A DNA stretch of 18,174 bases, taken from the NCBI GenBank assembly GCA_002390025.1, contig DGRU01000141.1:4416-22589 (forward strand), written 5' to 3'. This DNA comes from Lachnospiraceae bacterium UBA4380. GTDB lineage: Bacteria; Bacillota; Clostridia; Lachnospirales; Lachnospiraceae. Shown piece by piece: positions 7,601-14,288 of this stretch. A model generated the notes under the pieces. The model had not been told where the DNA came from. It saw nothing but the letters and a program-made list of their open reading frames with translations, and made no database searches. A program made the translations under genes and the position numbers. The first letter of the stretch is position 1, and each line of letters begins with the position of its first letter.

Positions 7601-9923
7601 GAGGACTTTCTGGAGCGCGCTGGGATTTGATGTCCTGGTATCCCCGGAGAGCACCAGGCCCATTTATGAGAAAGGCCTTCACGCGGTGACTTCCGACACC
7701 GAGTGCTTCCCCGGAAAACTGGTGCACGGACACATCCGCTGGCTGGAGCAGAACGGGGCGGACAGGATCTTTTTCCCGTCTATTTCAACAAGAAAATCAG
7801 AGAATACGGAGACCACCAGCGTCTCCATGTGCGGGATCGTCAAAGGATTCCCGCTGGTCATCAAAAACTCCGATAATCCCGAGGACCGCGGGGACGTCAA
7901 ATACGACGTGCCGGTCTTTTTCTGGTACACGGACGCAGACCGGGAGCGCCAGCTGTCGGGCTTTATGAAAGATACCTTCGGGATCCCTGCAAAGACTGTA
8001 CGCAGAGCCATCCGGGAGGGGCAGTCCGCCCAGGATGCCTACCGGGAAAAGCTGCTTGAGCAGGGAAAGAAGGTCCTTGACGGGATCCGGAAAGCTCCGG
8101 CGGAAGCGCCCGGCGCAGTCGTTCTCGCTGCCCGGCCCTACCAGAATGATGACCTGGTCAACCACAATATACCCGAAATGTTTACCCAGCAGGGAATCAG
8201 CGTGCTGACAGCGGATTCCATTCCCGGACTCGACAGGATCGATCTGTCCAGGAGCCGCCTCGACGTGGTCAACAATTACCATGCCAGAATGCTGGGCTCA
8301 GCTATTTACGCCGCACAGCATCCCAATCTGGAGTATGTCCAGATCGTCAGTTTCGGCTGCGGCCACGATGCCTATCTCTCCGATGAGATCATCCGTATCA
8401 TGAAGGAGATCGCGGGCAAGACACCCCTGATCCTCAAGGTGGACGAGAGTGATATCCGCGGGCCTCTCTCCATCCGGGTCCGTTCCTTTATTTCCTCCGT
8501 GAAAATGAAGCGCAGGAAAGCCCTGCAGCTGCAGATGATCTCTGCCCAGAAGCGCAGGGAGAATGCGGATGCGGTGCCTGTTTTCCCTGCCCAGAGACAG
8601 GATATCTCCGAACTGAAAAAGGGCGCTCCGGCGCCCAGGCCCTTCCGGCCCGGAGAGGTCAGGGATCTGCCGGATCCCTATCCGCAGAAATTCCGCAAGG
8701 AGGACATTGAAGATTCGGTCGTCTTTGTCCCCAACACTTCCCATGCCTTCAGCAGGCTCATGGCAGCTGTTTTTGCAGCCCAGAAGGTTCACACAGTACC
8801 CCTGCCCATCGGCCGCGAGCGGGCGATCGAGCTGGGGAAACGTTATGTGCACAATGATATCTGCTTCCCCGCCCAGGTGGTCATCGGCGAGGCCCTTCAG
8901 GCCATCGAGGATCCCCGGTACGCGGGAAAGAAAAAAGCAGTCATGATGGGCAAGTACATCGGCTGCTGCCGGCTCACCCACTACGGCGCCCTGCTCCGCA
9001 AGGCCCTGGACGATGCCGGACACGCGGATGTGCCGATCATCACCAACGATGATGTCGATTACCACAATCTGCATCCGGGATTCAAGCTCAATCTTCAGGC
9101 TTCGATCAAGATCGCCTTCGCCCTTCCCATGATCGATGCGCTCGAGGACCTTCTGCGCAAAATGCGCCCCTACGAGACCGTGGAGGGAATTGCCGACAGG
9201 ACCTTTGAAAAAGCCCTGGACGTGCTCATGGATGCCATCGAACACGGCGGCGTCGGAAAGATGAAGAAGGGCTTTGAAAAGGCAATCCGCCTGATGAAGA
9301 AGGTGCCCTATGACCGCTCCAATCCCAGGCCGACGGTCCTGATCGTCGGAGAGTATCTGCTCAATTTCCACCCGGGCGCCAACCACGATATCGAGGCGTA
9401 TCTGGAGAAAAACGGCTTTGAGATCATCGAGGCCAAGATGGCGGATGTCATCCAGAAGACCTACTTTGTCCGCCGCGAGCAGGCAAAGGACTACGGCGTC
9501 AAAAAATCCATCGTGGAGAGAGGCTATCTCGATCTGGTAGAACAGATCTTCAATACCTCCCACGACTTTGTCGCCTCCGTTGCGAAACAGCATCCCCTGT
9601 TTGAACCTGCGGCAAAGCTGACTGACGTCGCAAAGGCCAGCGACCCCATTATTCCGCGCGCCTACGACTCCGGCGAGGGCATCCTGATTCCTGCAGAGAT
9701 CATCGAGCGCGCCCGCGAAGGCTGCCGCGCCTTTGTCATTCTGCAGCCCTTCGGCTGCATCCCCAACCACGTGGTCGGCCGCGGTATTTCCAGGCGCCTC
9801 AAGGAGATGTTCCCGGATATCCAGCTGCTGCCCCTCGATTACGATCCCGACGTCAGCTTTGTCAATGTCGAAAACCGCCTGCAGATGCTGATAATGAATA
9901 TGCAGGCATCGTCTGTATCCTGA
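4608..9923 (+). CDS. Giant acyl-CoA dehydratase activase (BadF/HgdC-type) with LEA-like repeat insert
   Basis: A 1771-residue cytosolic protein; relatives with this domain order are usually about 1400-1450. Module 1 (about 7-270) has the ATP-binding GMDVGSTTTK and cluster cysteines C137 (SCAGGTGAF) and C176 (GRCGVYAKTD). Module 2 (about 341-605) repeats this: GVDCGSTTTK, C469/C473 (EACSAGCGSF) and C508 (SRCTVF). A four-cysteine patch follows (C633, C636, C640, C659). Residues about 670-740 are a polar linker, 741-927 are twelve 15-residue repeats, and a basic stretch (PKKKKR) leads into a DUF2229/HgdB-like half with conserved cysteines C1033, C1075, C1251, C1419, C1453/C1454 and C1717. Family members use ATP to push low-potential electrons to 2-hydroxyacyl-CoA dehydratases, benzoyl-CoA reductase-like or double-cubane proteins; the partner here is unknown. 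The start has GGAAGG 7 bases upstream. Confidence 0.93.
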   Translation: MNQKQEYLIGMDVGSTTTKIVVLRQSDEEIVYSEYARHHAELARSVCTLLEHGKESIPAGSSLQIAFTGSGSKPLADAAGVPFVQEVVANSLAVMKYYPTARTAIELGGQDAKVIFFRRSRKAGRLEVSDMRMNGSCAGGTGAFIDEIAALLQVKPEEYEALAERGTQLYDISGRCGVYAKTDIQPLLNQGVRKEDIALSALHAISKQTIGGLAQGLTMAPPIIFEGGPLCFHPTLVQAFREKLELKDEDILIPEQPELMVALGASLYAGTPAAAGGNFDIDRCIYRIRALIGRRDVDEESSKAGPFFASEEEYQAFLRRHPLYEDKHIFRKLDTGTSADCYLGVDCGSTTTKFVLLDEKERILYSFYANNGGDPISVLRKGLLEMEEKFAREGVTLHVRGMATTGYGELLAAKAFRADTHIVETVAHARASAKYLEDATFILDIGGQDMKAIWLDDGIITDIVVNEACSAGCGSFLENFAKNMGVSTTEIAERAFKAEHPAVLGSRCTVFMNSRIITEQKNGREVNDILAGLCRSIIENVFTKVIRISSLDSLGDRIVVQGGTFCNDAVLCAIEQYIGREVVRAPYPGLMGAIGAAHTAMEKVRRTNAQSSSFIGFEALHAFTFTQVNGLVCNGCENHCRRSVVTFSTGDTWITGNRCERGSILNPGELEAFLASQEHAQEEKPLQRTPPAHRTISRQSAGSGENESDPGFEAGKSAAFDPAQNRTETAAEHRAPESVLDKVTLAVKDTAAGAADSVSAAVKDTAAGAADRITSAVADTAASAANMVAAAVAETAATAADTAVSAADRVTAAVKDTAVSAADRVTETVRVTASSAADKVTATVKDTAVSAADKVTATVKDTAASAADKVPAAVKDTAASAVNKVPAAVKDTAASAVNKVPAAVKDTAASAADRVTAAVKNTATAASGVKKAVSDRDAKKNAAAASGAPKKKKRGTDLFKVRKTFLLREYPFQPVDRRKNITIGLPLVLAYWETLPFWRTFWSALGFDVLVSPESTRPIYEKGLHAVTSDTECFPGKLVHGHIRWLEQNGADRIFFPSISTRKSENTETTSVSMCGIVKGFPLVIKNSDNPEDRGDVKYDVPVFFWYTDADRERQLSGFMKDTFGIPAKTVRRAIREGQSAQDAYREKLLEQGKKVLDGIRKAPAEAPGAVVLAARPYQNDDLVNHNIPEMFTQQGISVLTADSIPGLDRIDLSRSRLDVVNNYHARMLGSAIYAAQHPNLEYVQIVSFGCGHDAYLSDEIIRIMKEIAGKTPLILKVDESDIRGPLSIRVRSFISSVKMKRRKALQLQMISAQKRRENADAVPVFPAQRQDISELKKGAPAPRPFRPGEVRDLPDPYPQKFRKEDIEDSVVFVPNTSHAFSRLMAAVFAAQKVHTVPLPIGRERAIELGKRYVHNDICFPAQVVIGEALQAIEDPRYAGKKKAVMMGKYIGCCRLTHYGALLRKALDDAGHADVPIITNDDVDYHNLHPGFKLNLQASIKIAFALPMIDALEDLLRKMRPYETVEGIADRTFEKALDVLMDAIEHGGVGKMKKGFEKAIRLMKKVPYDRSNPRPTVLIVGEYLLNFHPGANHDIEAYLEKNGFEIIEAKMADVIQKTYFVRREQAKDYGVKKSIVERGYLDLVEQIFNTSHDFVASVAKQHPLFEPAAKLTDVAKASDPIIPRAYDSGEGILIPAEIIERAREGCRAFVILQPFGCIPNHVVGRGISRRLKEMFPDIQLLPLDYDPDVSFVNVENRLQMLIMNMQASSVS
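6828..7388 (+). repeat. 45-bp coding repeat: 15-residue Ala-rich helical repeats in the activase
   Basis: Residues 741-927 are twelve copies of a 15-residue unit with consensus DKVTAAVKDTAASAA, plus one 7-residue half unit (DTAVSAA) after the fourth. Position 1 is D or N, 3 and 7 are usually V, 8-9 are mostly KD, and the rest is A, S and T. There are no aromatic residues or cysteines, and only units 9-11 carry a proline, at a fixed position. The pattern resembles LEA-type and apolipoprotein-like amphipathic helices. Codons vary between copies while residues stay the same, so the peptide appears to be under selection; units 9-11 are the most alike. The insert separates the ATPase modules from the reductase-like half. 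Confidence 0.92.
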
Positions 9924-10101
9924 AACGCGAGGTGTTTTGCGCGGTTTTTGGCGCAAAACCCGAGTTGAACGGCGCGCGTTGAACGCAAAGCGTTTTTGAA
10001 TCAACGCGCGTAATGTTACATGTACACGCCCATCACGGGGGCGTGTACTGTAACAATATGCAGGCATCGTCCGTATCCTGAAACGCGAGGTGCTTTGCGC
10101 G
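9897..10101 (+). repeat. Direct repeat duplicating the 3' end of the activase gene
   Basis: About 47 bp at 9897-9943, covering the last nine codons, the stop and 20 bp beyond, recur at 10055-10101 with only two T-to-C changes; the offset is 158 bp. The second copy is outside any gene. The 111 bp between the copies hold the palindromic element described separately. Confidence 0.93.
9934..10054. repeat. Palindromic intergenic element after the activase gene
   Basis: Three successive inverted repeats: GTTTTGCGC (9934-9942) with 9951-9959; CGCGCGTTGA (9973-9982) with 10001-10010, whose loop contains a further small ACGC/GCGT hairpin; and a 16-bp stem with one bulged T (10015-10031 with 10039-10054). 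The first stem is identical to one in the 223-bp repeats at 375-401. Both places also share a CGAGG box before it, a CGAGT-type box after it, and later a GCGCGTA followed by ACATGT. They look like members of one repeat family. None of the stems has a T-run, so I see no ordinary terminator for the activase gene, although the third stem could block read-through from downstream. Confidence 0.8.
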
Positions 10102-10130
10102 CGTATTTACGCGCAGTGCCCGCAGGGATG

Positions 10131-10139
10131 TGATACAAT
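10131..10139 (+). promoter_or_regulatory. Extended -10 promoter of degV
   Basis: TGATACAAT is a TGN-extended -10 (TACAAT, five of six). No good -35 lies 16-18 bp upstream, as is common for extended -10 sites. The leader of about 60 bases contains the perfect 12-bp palindrome GTCAGGCCTGAC near 10168-10179. Confidence 0.6.
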
Positions 10140-10207
10140 AAATACGTAATGACTGCCGGACAGTGGGTCAGGCCTGACAGGCAATTTGGTCAGAAAGAGG
10201 TTATCAT

Positions 10208-11056
10208 ATGGGATTCAGGATCATAACGGATTCAGCGAGTGATATGCCGCAGGAGACGGCTGCAAAGCTGGGAGTGACGGTAATGCCCATCCACACCCGC
10301 TTTGGCGATGAAGAATATCTGGACGGCGTAACGTTAAAGCCAAGGGAATTTTTTGAAAAGCTGGTGGAGACAGACGAGATTCCCAGAACATCGCAGATCA
10401 CGCCCTATGAGTTCGGGCAGGAGTTTGAAAAATGGATCTCGGCCGGGGACGGTGTGCTGTGCATCACCATGTCGGCGGGGGTCTCCGGTACCTATCAGAG
10501 CGCTTGTGCGGCTGCCGCGGAGTATGGGGACAAGGTCATTGTCATCGACAGCCGTCAGTTCTGCATTTCTCTCTATGTACTGATCGTTTATGCCTGCCGG
10601 CTTCGCGATGAGGGAAAGACACTGGAGGAGACGGCCGCCGCTGTGGAAGAGGCCAAAAAGCGCGTGCATGTCATCTCTGTGTTTGCGACATTGGAATATC
10701 TGAAGCTGGGAGGCAGGATCTCTGCGGCTGCCGCCATGGCAGGCAGTATTCTCTCCATCAAGCCCGTCATCACGATCATTGACGGAGTCGTAGAGGTCAT
10801 CGGCAAGGCGCGCGGATCCAAAAAGGCCAATAACATGCTGGTGGAATTTATTGACCACGTCGGAGGTGTGGATTTCGACATGCCCTACTGCCTGGGCTAT
10901 ACCGGTTTTTCAGAGGAAGTCCTGACCAAATATATTAATGACCATGCGGCCAGATACAAAGAGGCGCTCAAGGGGATCACTGTCGTCCCGGTCGGAGCGA
11001 CCGTCGGTACCTACGCGGGTCCCGGTGCTGTAGCACTTGCATTTTTCAACAAATAG
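10208..11056 (+). CDS. DegV family fatty-acid-binding protein
   Basis: A 282-residue cytosolic protein of the usual DegV length. Family marks are the opening IITDSASD, TSQITP (61-66), the glycine/serine loop SAGVSGTYQSA (89-99), the IDSRQ strand (113-117) and LEYLKLGGRI (162-171). DegV proteins such as FakB bind a fatty acid between two lobes and present it to the kinase FakA for phosphorylation; the serine/threonine and LGGRI motifs contact the carboxylate. No fakA-like gene is in the window, so partner and lipid preference are unknown. The start has AGAAAGAGG 7 bases upstream. It is the first gene of a same-strand run of four without terminators between them. Confidence 0.93.
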   Translation: MGFRIITDSASDMPQETAAKLGVTVMPIHTRFGDEEYLDGVTLKPREFFEKLVETDEIPRTSQITPYEFGQEFEKWISAGDGVLCITMSAGVSGTYQSACAAAAEYGDKVIVIDSRQFCISLYVLIVYACRLRDEGKTLEETAAAVEEAKKRVHVISVFATLEYLKLGGRISAAAAMAGSILSIKPVITIIDGVVEVIGKARGSKKANNMLVEFIDHVGGVDFDMPYCLGYTGFSEEVLTKYINDHAARYKEALKGITVVPVGATVGTYAGPGAVALAFFNK

Positions 11057-11184
11057 ATTATTATCAGATTAGCTGCAGACAGAGAACCCGAAGGGGAAAA
11101 TACAGCCGACTGCGGTTCAATTGACCGGTTTTGCCGGTTCAAAATCGGCGATATGCAGTTCGGAACGGTTTTGGAGGAAGAGTC

Positions 11185-11580
11185 ATGCTGACAAAAACAG
11201 GACGGATCATTGCAATCATCATGCTCTCGGTATTACTGACTGCCTGCGGAGCGAACAAAGAGATGGTGGAGACACCTGCCGGAATCCATCTGGAACGGGG
11301 AAGGAACTATAAGGAAGTGATCGAGGACTTCGAAGATAAGGGATTCACCAATATCAAAACAGAGACGATCCCGGACCTGGTCTACGGAAAATCTTTCAGA
11401 AACGGAGAAGTAGAGCAGATCTCTGTAGGCGGAGATACTTCCTATGATACCGGCGTCCGCGTCCCCGCAGATACCGAAGTCATCATTCGCTATCATACCT
11501 ACAGCCAGAAGTCGATCGATGATGCCGAAGCCAAAGAGAAGGAAAAGGCCGCTGCGGACGAGGAGAGCAAAGAAGAATAA
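11185..11580 (+). CDS. Small lipoprotein with a PASTA-like domain
   Basis: 131 residues from an ATG with a strong GGAGG site 7 bases upstream; an in-frame GTG at 11131 has no such site and would bury the signal peptide, so I reject it. The N-terminus is a lipoprotein signal: basic MLTKTGR, a hydrophobic stretch and the lipobox LTAC with C21 as the lipidated residue. Residues about 35-110 (NYKEVIEDFEDKGFTNI, then PADTEVIIRYHTY) look like one PASTA-type beta-alpha fold, as also seen in short clostridial surface proteins. The tail is very charged (KEKEKAAADEE). It should sit on the outer face of the membrane. The domain assignment is by eye and the role unknown. It lies 128 bp after degV, with a small non-terminator hairpin (near 11120) between them. 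Confidence 0.8.
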   Translation: MLTKTGRIIAIIMLSVLLTACGANKEMVETPAGIHLERGRNYKEVIEDFEDKGFTNIKTETIPDLVYGKSFRNGEVEQISVGGDTSYDTGVRVPADTEVIIRYHTYSQKSIDDAEAKEKEKAAADEESKEE

Positions 11581-11638
11581 CAAAGCATAAAATAAAGCAG
11601 TAAAGAAAACCATGGGTGATTATGATCGGGGGTTTTCG

Positions 11639-12718
11639 ATGCATACTGTCTCTGAAAGATTTATGGAAAAAAGAACAGACAATATCAGCCGGATCGACCG
11701 GCTCCGTGCGGACCGCACACTTCCCCGCGAGCAGCTGCGCCTGCTCCTTACGACCCTGAGCGAAGAGGAAGCTGCCTATCTGTATAAAAACGCTGATGAG
11801 GTGAGAAAAGAGCACTACGGAGAGGATGTATTCCTCCGCGGTCTGATCGAGTTTACCAATTATTGCAGAAATGACTGCCTGTACTGCGGGATCCGGCGCT
11901 CAAACAAAAACGCGGACCGGTACAGGCTGACGACAGAAGAGATCCTTGACTGCTGCGACAAGGGATATGTACTTGGATTTCGCACCTTTGTCCTGCAGGG
12001 CGGCGAGGATCTTTTTTTCACGGATGAAAAGATCTGCGGGCTTGTGTCAGAGATCAAAAAGAGGCATCCGGACTGTGCTGTCACTCTCTCCATAGGCGAG
12101 CGGCCCAGGGAGAGCTATGAGGCTTTCTTCAATGCGGGAGCAGACCGCTACCTTCTGCGCCACGAGACGATCAATCCCGTCCACTACAGACAGCTCCACC
12201 CCGAGGAGCTGACCATTGAAAACCGTGTGCGCTGCCTCAGGGATCTGAGAGAGATCGGCTTTCAGGTCGGCTGCGGCATGATGGTGGGAAGCCCTTTCCA
12301 GACAGTGGACTATCTCATGGACGATCTGTATTTTATGGCAGAATTCCGCCCCCATATGATCGGCATCGGCCCCTTTATCCCGCACGGGGATACACCCTTT
12401 CATGACCGGGAAAGCGGCACGCTGCAGGACACCCTCCATCTGCTGTCCGTCATCCGTCTCATGAACCCCCGCGTCCTGCTCCCCGCGACCACGGCGCTGG
12501 GGACCATCCATCCGCTTGGCCGCGAGATGGGGATTCAGGCGGGCGCCAATGTCGTCATGCCCAATCTCTCCCCGACCGGCGTGCGGGACAAATATATGCT
12601 CTACGACGGCAAGATCTGCACGGGAGACGAAGCAGCCGAGTGCAGGCGCTGCATGGAGCTTCGAATGGAAAAAATCGGCTATCATGTCGTCGCGGCCCGC
12701 GGCGATTCAAAGGTATAA
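11639..12718 (+). CDS. hydE: [FeFe]-hydrogenase maturase HydE
   Basis: A 359-residue radical SAM enzyme that helps build the two-iron subcluster of the [FeFe]-hydrogenase H-cluster together with HydF and HydG. Family marks are IEFTNYCRNDCLYCGIRR with the CX3CX2C cysteines C76, C80 and C83, VLQGGED, the strongly HydE-like LRHETINP, GCGMMVGSP and GIGPFIPH. C327, C335 and C338 form the CX7CX2C pattern that binds the second cluster in some HydE proteins. PylB and BioB are related but lack this combination. I chose the ATG at 11639 because GGGGG lies 6 bases upstream; 11612 and 11663 are possible alternatives in frame. hydF, hydG and hydrogenase genes are not in the window. It sits 58 bp after the lipoprotein gene. 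Confidence 0.92.
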   Translation: MHTVSERFMEKRTDNISRIDRLRADRTLPREQLRLLLTTLSEEEAAYLYKNADEVRKEHYGEDVFLRGLIEFTNYCRNDCLYCGIRRSNKNADRYRLTTEEILDCCDKGYVLGFRTFVLQGGEDLFFTDEKICGLVSEIKKRHPDCAVTLSIGERPRESYEAFFNAGADRYLLRHETINPVHYRQLHPEELTIENRVRCLRDLREIGFQVGCGMMVGSPFQTVDYLMDDLYFMAEFRPHMIGIGPFIPHGDTPFHDRESGTLQDTLHLLSVIRLMNPRVLLPATTALGTIHPLGREMGIQAGANVVMPNLSPTGVRDKYMLYDGKICTGDEAAECRRCMELRMEKIGYHVVAARGDSKV

Positions 12719-12720
12719 AG

Positions 12721-12820
12721 GGCAGCAGCCGGTGTTCCGGGGCAGTGACCTGCATTCCGGGGCAGCAGCCGTCATTCTGAGGCAGCACCCGGCGTTCCGA
12801 GGCAGTGACCTGCCTTCAAA
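12721..12820. repeat. Five tandem 20-bp repeats between hydE and hisC
   Basis: Five units of exactly 20 bp start at 12721, 12741, 12761, 12781 and 12801, each beginning GGCAG. Two subtypes alternate: A (GGCAGCAGCC or GGCAGCACCC, then a variable half; units 1, 3, 4) and B (GGCAGTGACCTGC; units 2, 5). The first unit begins 3 bp after the hydE stop. The frame across the array joins hisC in phase but has no start or ribosome site of its own. Bases 12821-12881 are A-rich and hold the hisC ribosome site. Confidence 0.88.
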
Positions 12821-12881
12821 TACACAAACATACACGAACATCCATACACTGAAAAATATACGGAAAAAAGAGGAAAAAATT

Positions 12882-13967
12882 ATGTCCTGGGAAGATAAGA
12901 TCCGCAAGGTGGAACCCTATGTGGCGGGCGAGCAGCCCAAGGAGAAAAATATCATCAAGCTCAACACCAATGAATGCCCCTATCCGCCTGCACCCGGCGT
13001 AGAAGAGGCAGTCCGTCAACTTGCCGGAGACAGCAGTGCCCTGCGCCTGTATCCGGATATGGACGCGACACCTCTTGTGAATGCCCTGGCTGCGCAGTAC
13101 AAAGTGGACCCTGATCAGATTTTTGTCGGTGTCGGTTCTGACGACGTGCTCGCCCTGTGCTTTCTGACCTTCTTTTCCGCAGGAAGCCGGGAGCAGCCCC
13201 TGCTCTTTCCGGATATCACCTATTCCTTCTACGATGTGTGGGCCAATCTCTACAGGATCCCTTTCCGTCAGATACCCCTGCGGGAGGATTTTTCCATCGA
13301 TCCCGACGACTATCTGCCGGCAGTGACCGGACAGGAAAACTGCGGCATCATTTTCCCCAATCCCAATGCGCCCACAGGCCTTGAACTGCCGCAGGCGGAT
13401 GTGGAGAAGATTATCGCGGGCAACCCCGACAGCATCGTCATTGTGGACGAGGCCTATGTCGATTTCGGCGCGCAGACAGCCCTTCCCCTTCTGGAGAAGT
13501 ACGACAACCTCCTGGTCGTGCAGACTTTCTCCAAGTCCCGCGCCATGGCCGGCGCGCGCGTGGGCTTTGCCATCGGCAGCAAGAAGCTGATCGGCTACCT
13601 CAAAGACGTCAAGTTCTCCTTCAACTCCTACACCATGAACCTGCCCTCCATCAGGATCGGCACGGCGTCTGCCCGGGACGCAGCCTGGTTTGAAGAGACC
13701 ACAGGCAAGATCATCAAGACCCGCGAGCGCTTCAAGGAAGACCTCCGCGCCCTTGGTTTTGTCTTCCCGGATTCCAAATCCAACTTCATCTTTGCAAAGC
13801 ATCCCGACTTCTCCGGTGCGGACCTGCAGGCCGCTCTGCGCGCCCGTAAGATCATCGTCCGCCGCTTCAACAAGCCGGTCATCTGCGACTATCTGCGCAT
13901 CACCATCGGCACAGACGAGCAGATGGAAAAGGTTGTCGAGGCTCTCAAAGAGATCCTCGGGCAATAA
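12882..13967 (+). CDS. hisC: Histidinol-phosphate aminotransferase (or a close class I/II aminotransferase)
   Basis: A 361-residue PLP enzyme of fold type I, cytosolic. Family marks are KLNTNECPYPP near the N-terminus, the GVGSDDVL loop (83-90), FPNPNAPTG with N160, DEAYVDF with D189 and Y192, and FSKSRAMAGARVG with the PLP lysine K218. The C-terminus ends with the arginine-bearing YLRITIGT that binds the substrate phosphate or carboxylate in HisC. This fits conversion of imidazole acetol-phosphate to histidinol phosphate. HisC relatives can also act on aromatic amino acids, and no other his gene is nearby, so the physiological substrate is not certain. The ATG has AGAGG 8 bases upstream; a longer in-frame reading from 12516 overlaps hydE and is rejected. 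It is the last gene before a strong terminator. Confidence 0.93.
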   Translation: MSWEDKIRKVEPYVAGEQPKEKNIIKLNTNECPYPPAPGVEEAVRQLAGDSSALRLYPDMDATPLVNALAAQYKVDPDQIFVGVGSDDVLALCFLTFFSAGSREQPLLFPDITYSFYDVWANLYRIPFRQIPLREDFSIDPDDYLPAVTGQENCGIIFPNPNAPTGLELPQADVEKIIAGNPDSIVIVDEAYVDFGAQTALPLLEKYDNLLVVQTFSKSRAMAGARVGFAIGSKKLIGYLKDVKFSFNSYTMNLPSIRIGTASARDAAWFEETTGKIIKTRERFKEDLRALGFVFPDSKSNFIFAKHPDFSGADLQAALRARKIIVRRFNKPVICDYLRITIGTDEQMEKVVEALKEILGQ

Positions 13968-14068
13968 GTCCGGAGACTGCAGCTGCTGTCCCGAGCAGCG
14001 GCAGGTCGGCAATCGGACAATAAGGCGGACGCTTTCTTCACATACACATACGTGCATGTGTCATCAAA

Positions 14069-14096
14069 GGCATAAAAAGGCATAAAAGGCATAAAA
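14069..14096. repeat. Short tandem repeat GGCATAAAA, three copies
   Basis: GGCATAAAA(A) occurs at 14069, 14079 and 14088 with spacings of 10 and 9 bp and runs straight into the stem of the terminator. It looks like slippage-derived sequence. The rest of 13968-14068 shows a short CACAT/ATGTG inverted repeat and nothing gene-like. Confidence 0.8.
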
Positions 14097-14128
14097 GGCA
14101 GGAGAGTTCAGCTCCTGTCTTTTTTTTT
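14097..14128 (+). terminator. Rho-independent terminator after hisC
   Basis: GGCAGGAG (14097-14104) pairs with CTCCTGTC (14112-14119), eight pairs including one G-U, followed by nine T. It lies 130 bp after the hisC stop and would end the degV-lipoprotein-hydE-hisC transcript. Confidence 0.9.
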
Positions 14129-14192
14129 CACTGTTTGCAGCGTTTTTTCCGTTTTCCGATTAAAGTCCCTGCTACAGAAATAAAGCGCTGTC

Positions 14193-14201
14193 TGCTATAC
14201 T
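14193..14201 (+). promoter_or_regulatory. Extended -10 promoter of the secreted-protein gene
   Basis: TGCTATACT is a TGN-extended -10 with five of six matches in TATACT. The -35 region is poor. The leader would be about 80 bases to the ATG at 14289. Confidence 0.55.
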
Positions 14202-14288
14202 GAATGACATGATAAGATAACTACCTGCCTCAGGGTACCGCTCCGGCGGGCGGCATAGCAGGAAAGGATGAGAGAGAGGGTGTCAATT

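Noticed and set aside
4683..10067. Long minus-strand open frames (707 codons at 4683-6806, 589 codons at 8298-10067, 295 codons at 6665-7552) opposite the activase
   Set aside because: They mirror the codon bias of the plus-strand gene, show no family motifs, and the plus strand encodes an unmistakable protein throughout.
9897..10101. 47-bp duplication as the target-site duplication of a transposon
   Set aside because: It is far longer than any usual target-site duplication and no transposase or terminal inverted repeat lies between the copies.
11110..11140. Hairpin between degV and the lipoprotein gene as a terminator
   Set aside because: The TTGACCGG/CCGGTTCAA stem is imperfect and is not followed by a T-run.
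12516..12881. N-terminal extension of hisC
   Set aside because: It overlaps hydE by 200 bp and consists of translated 20-bp repeats; the ATG at 12882 has a good ribosome site and starts at the usual family position.
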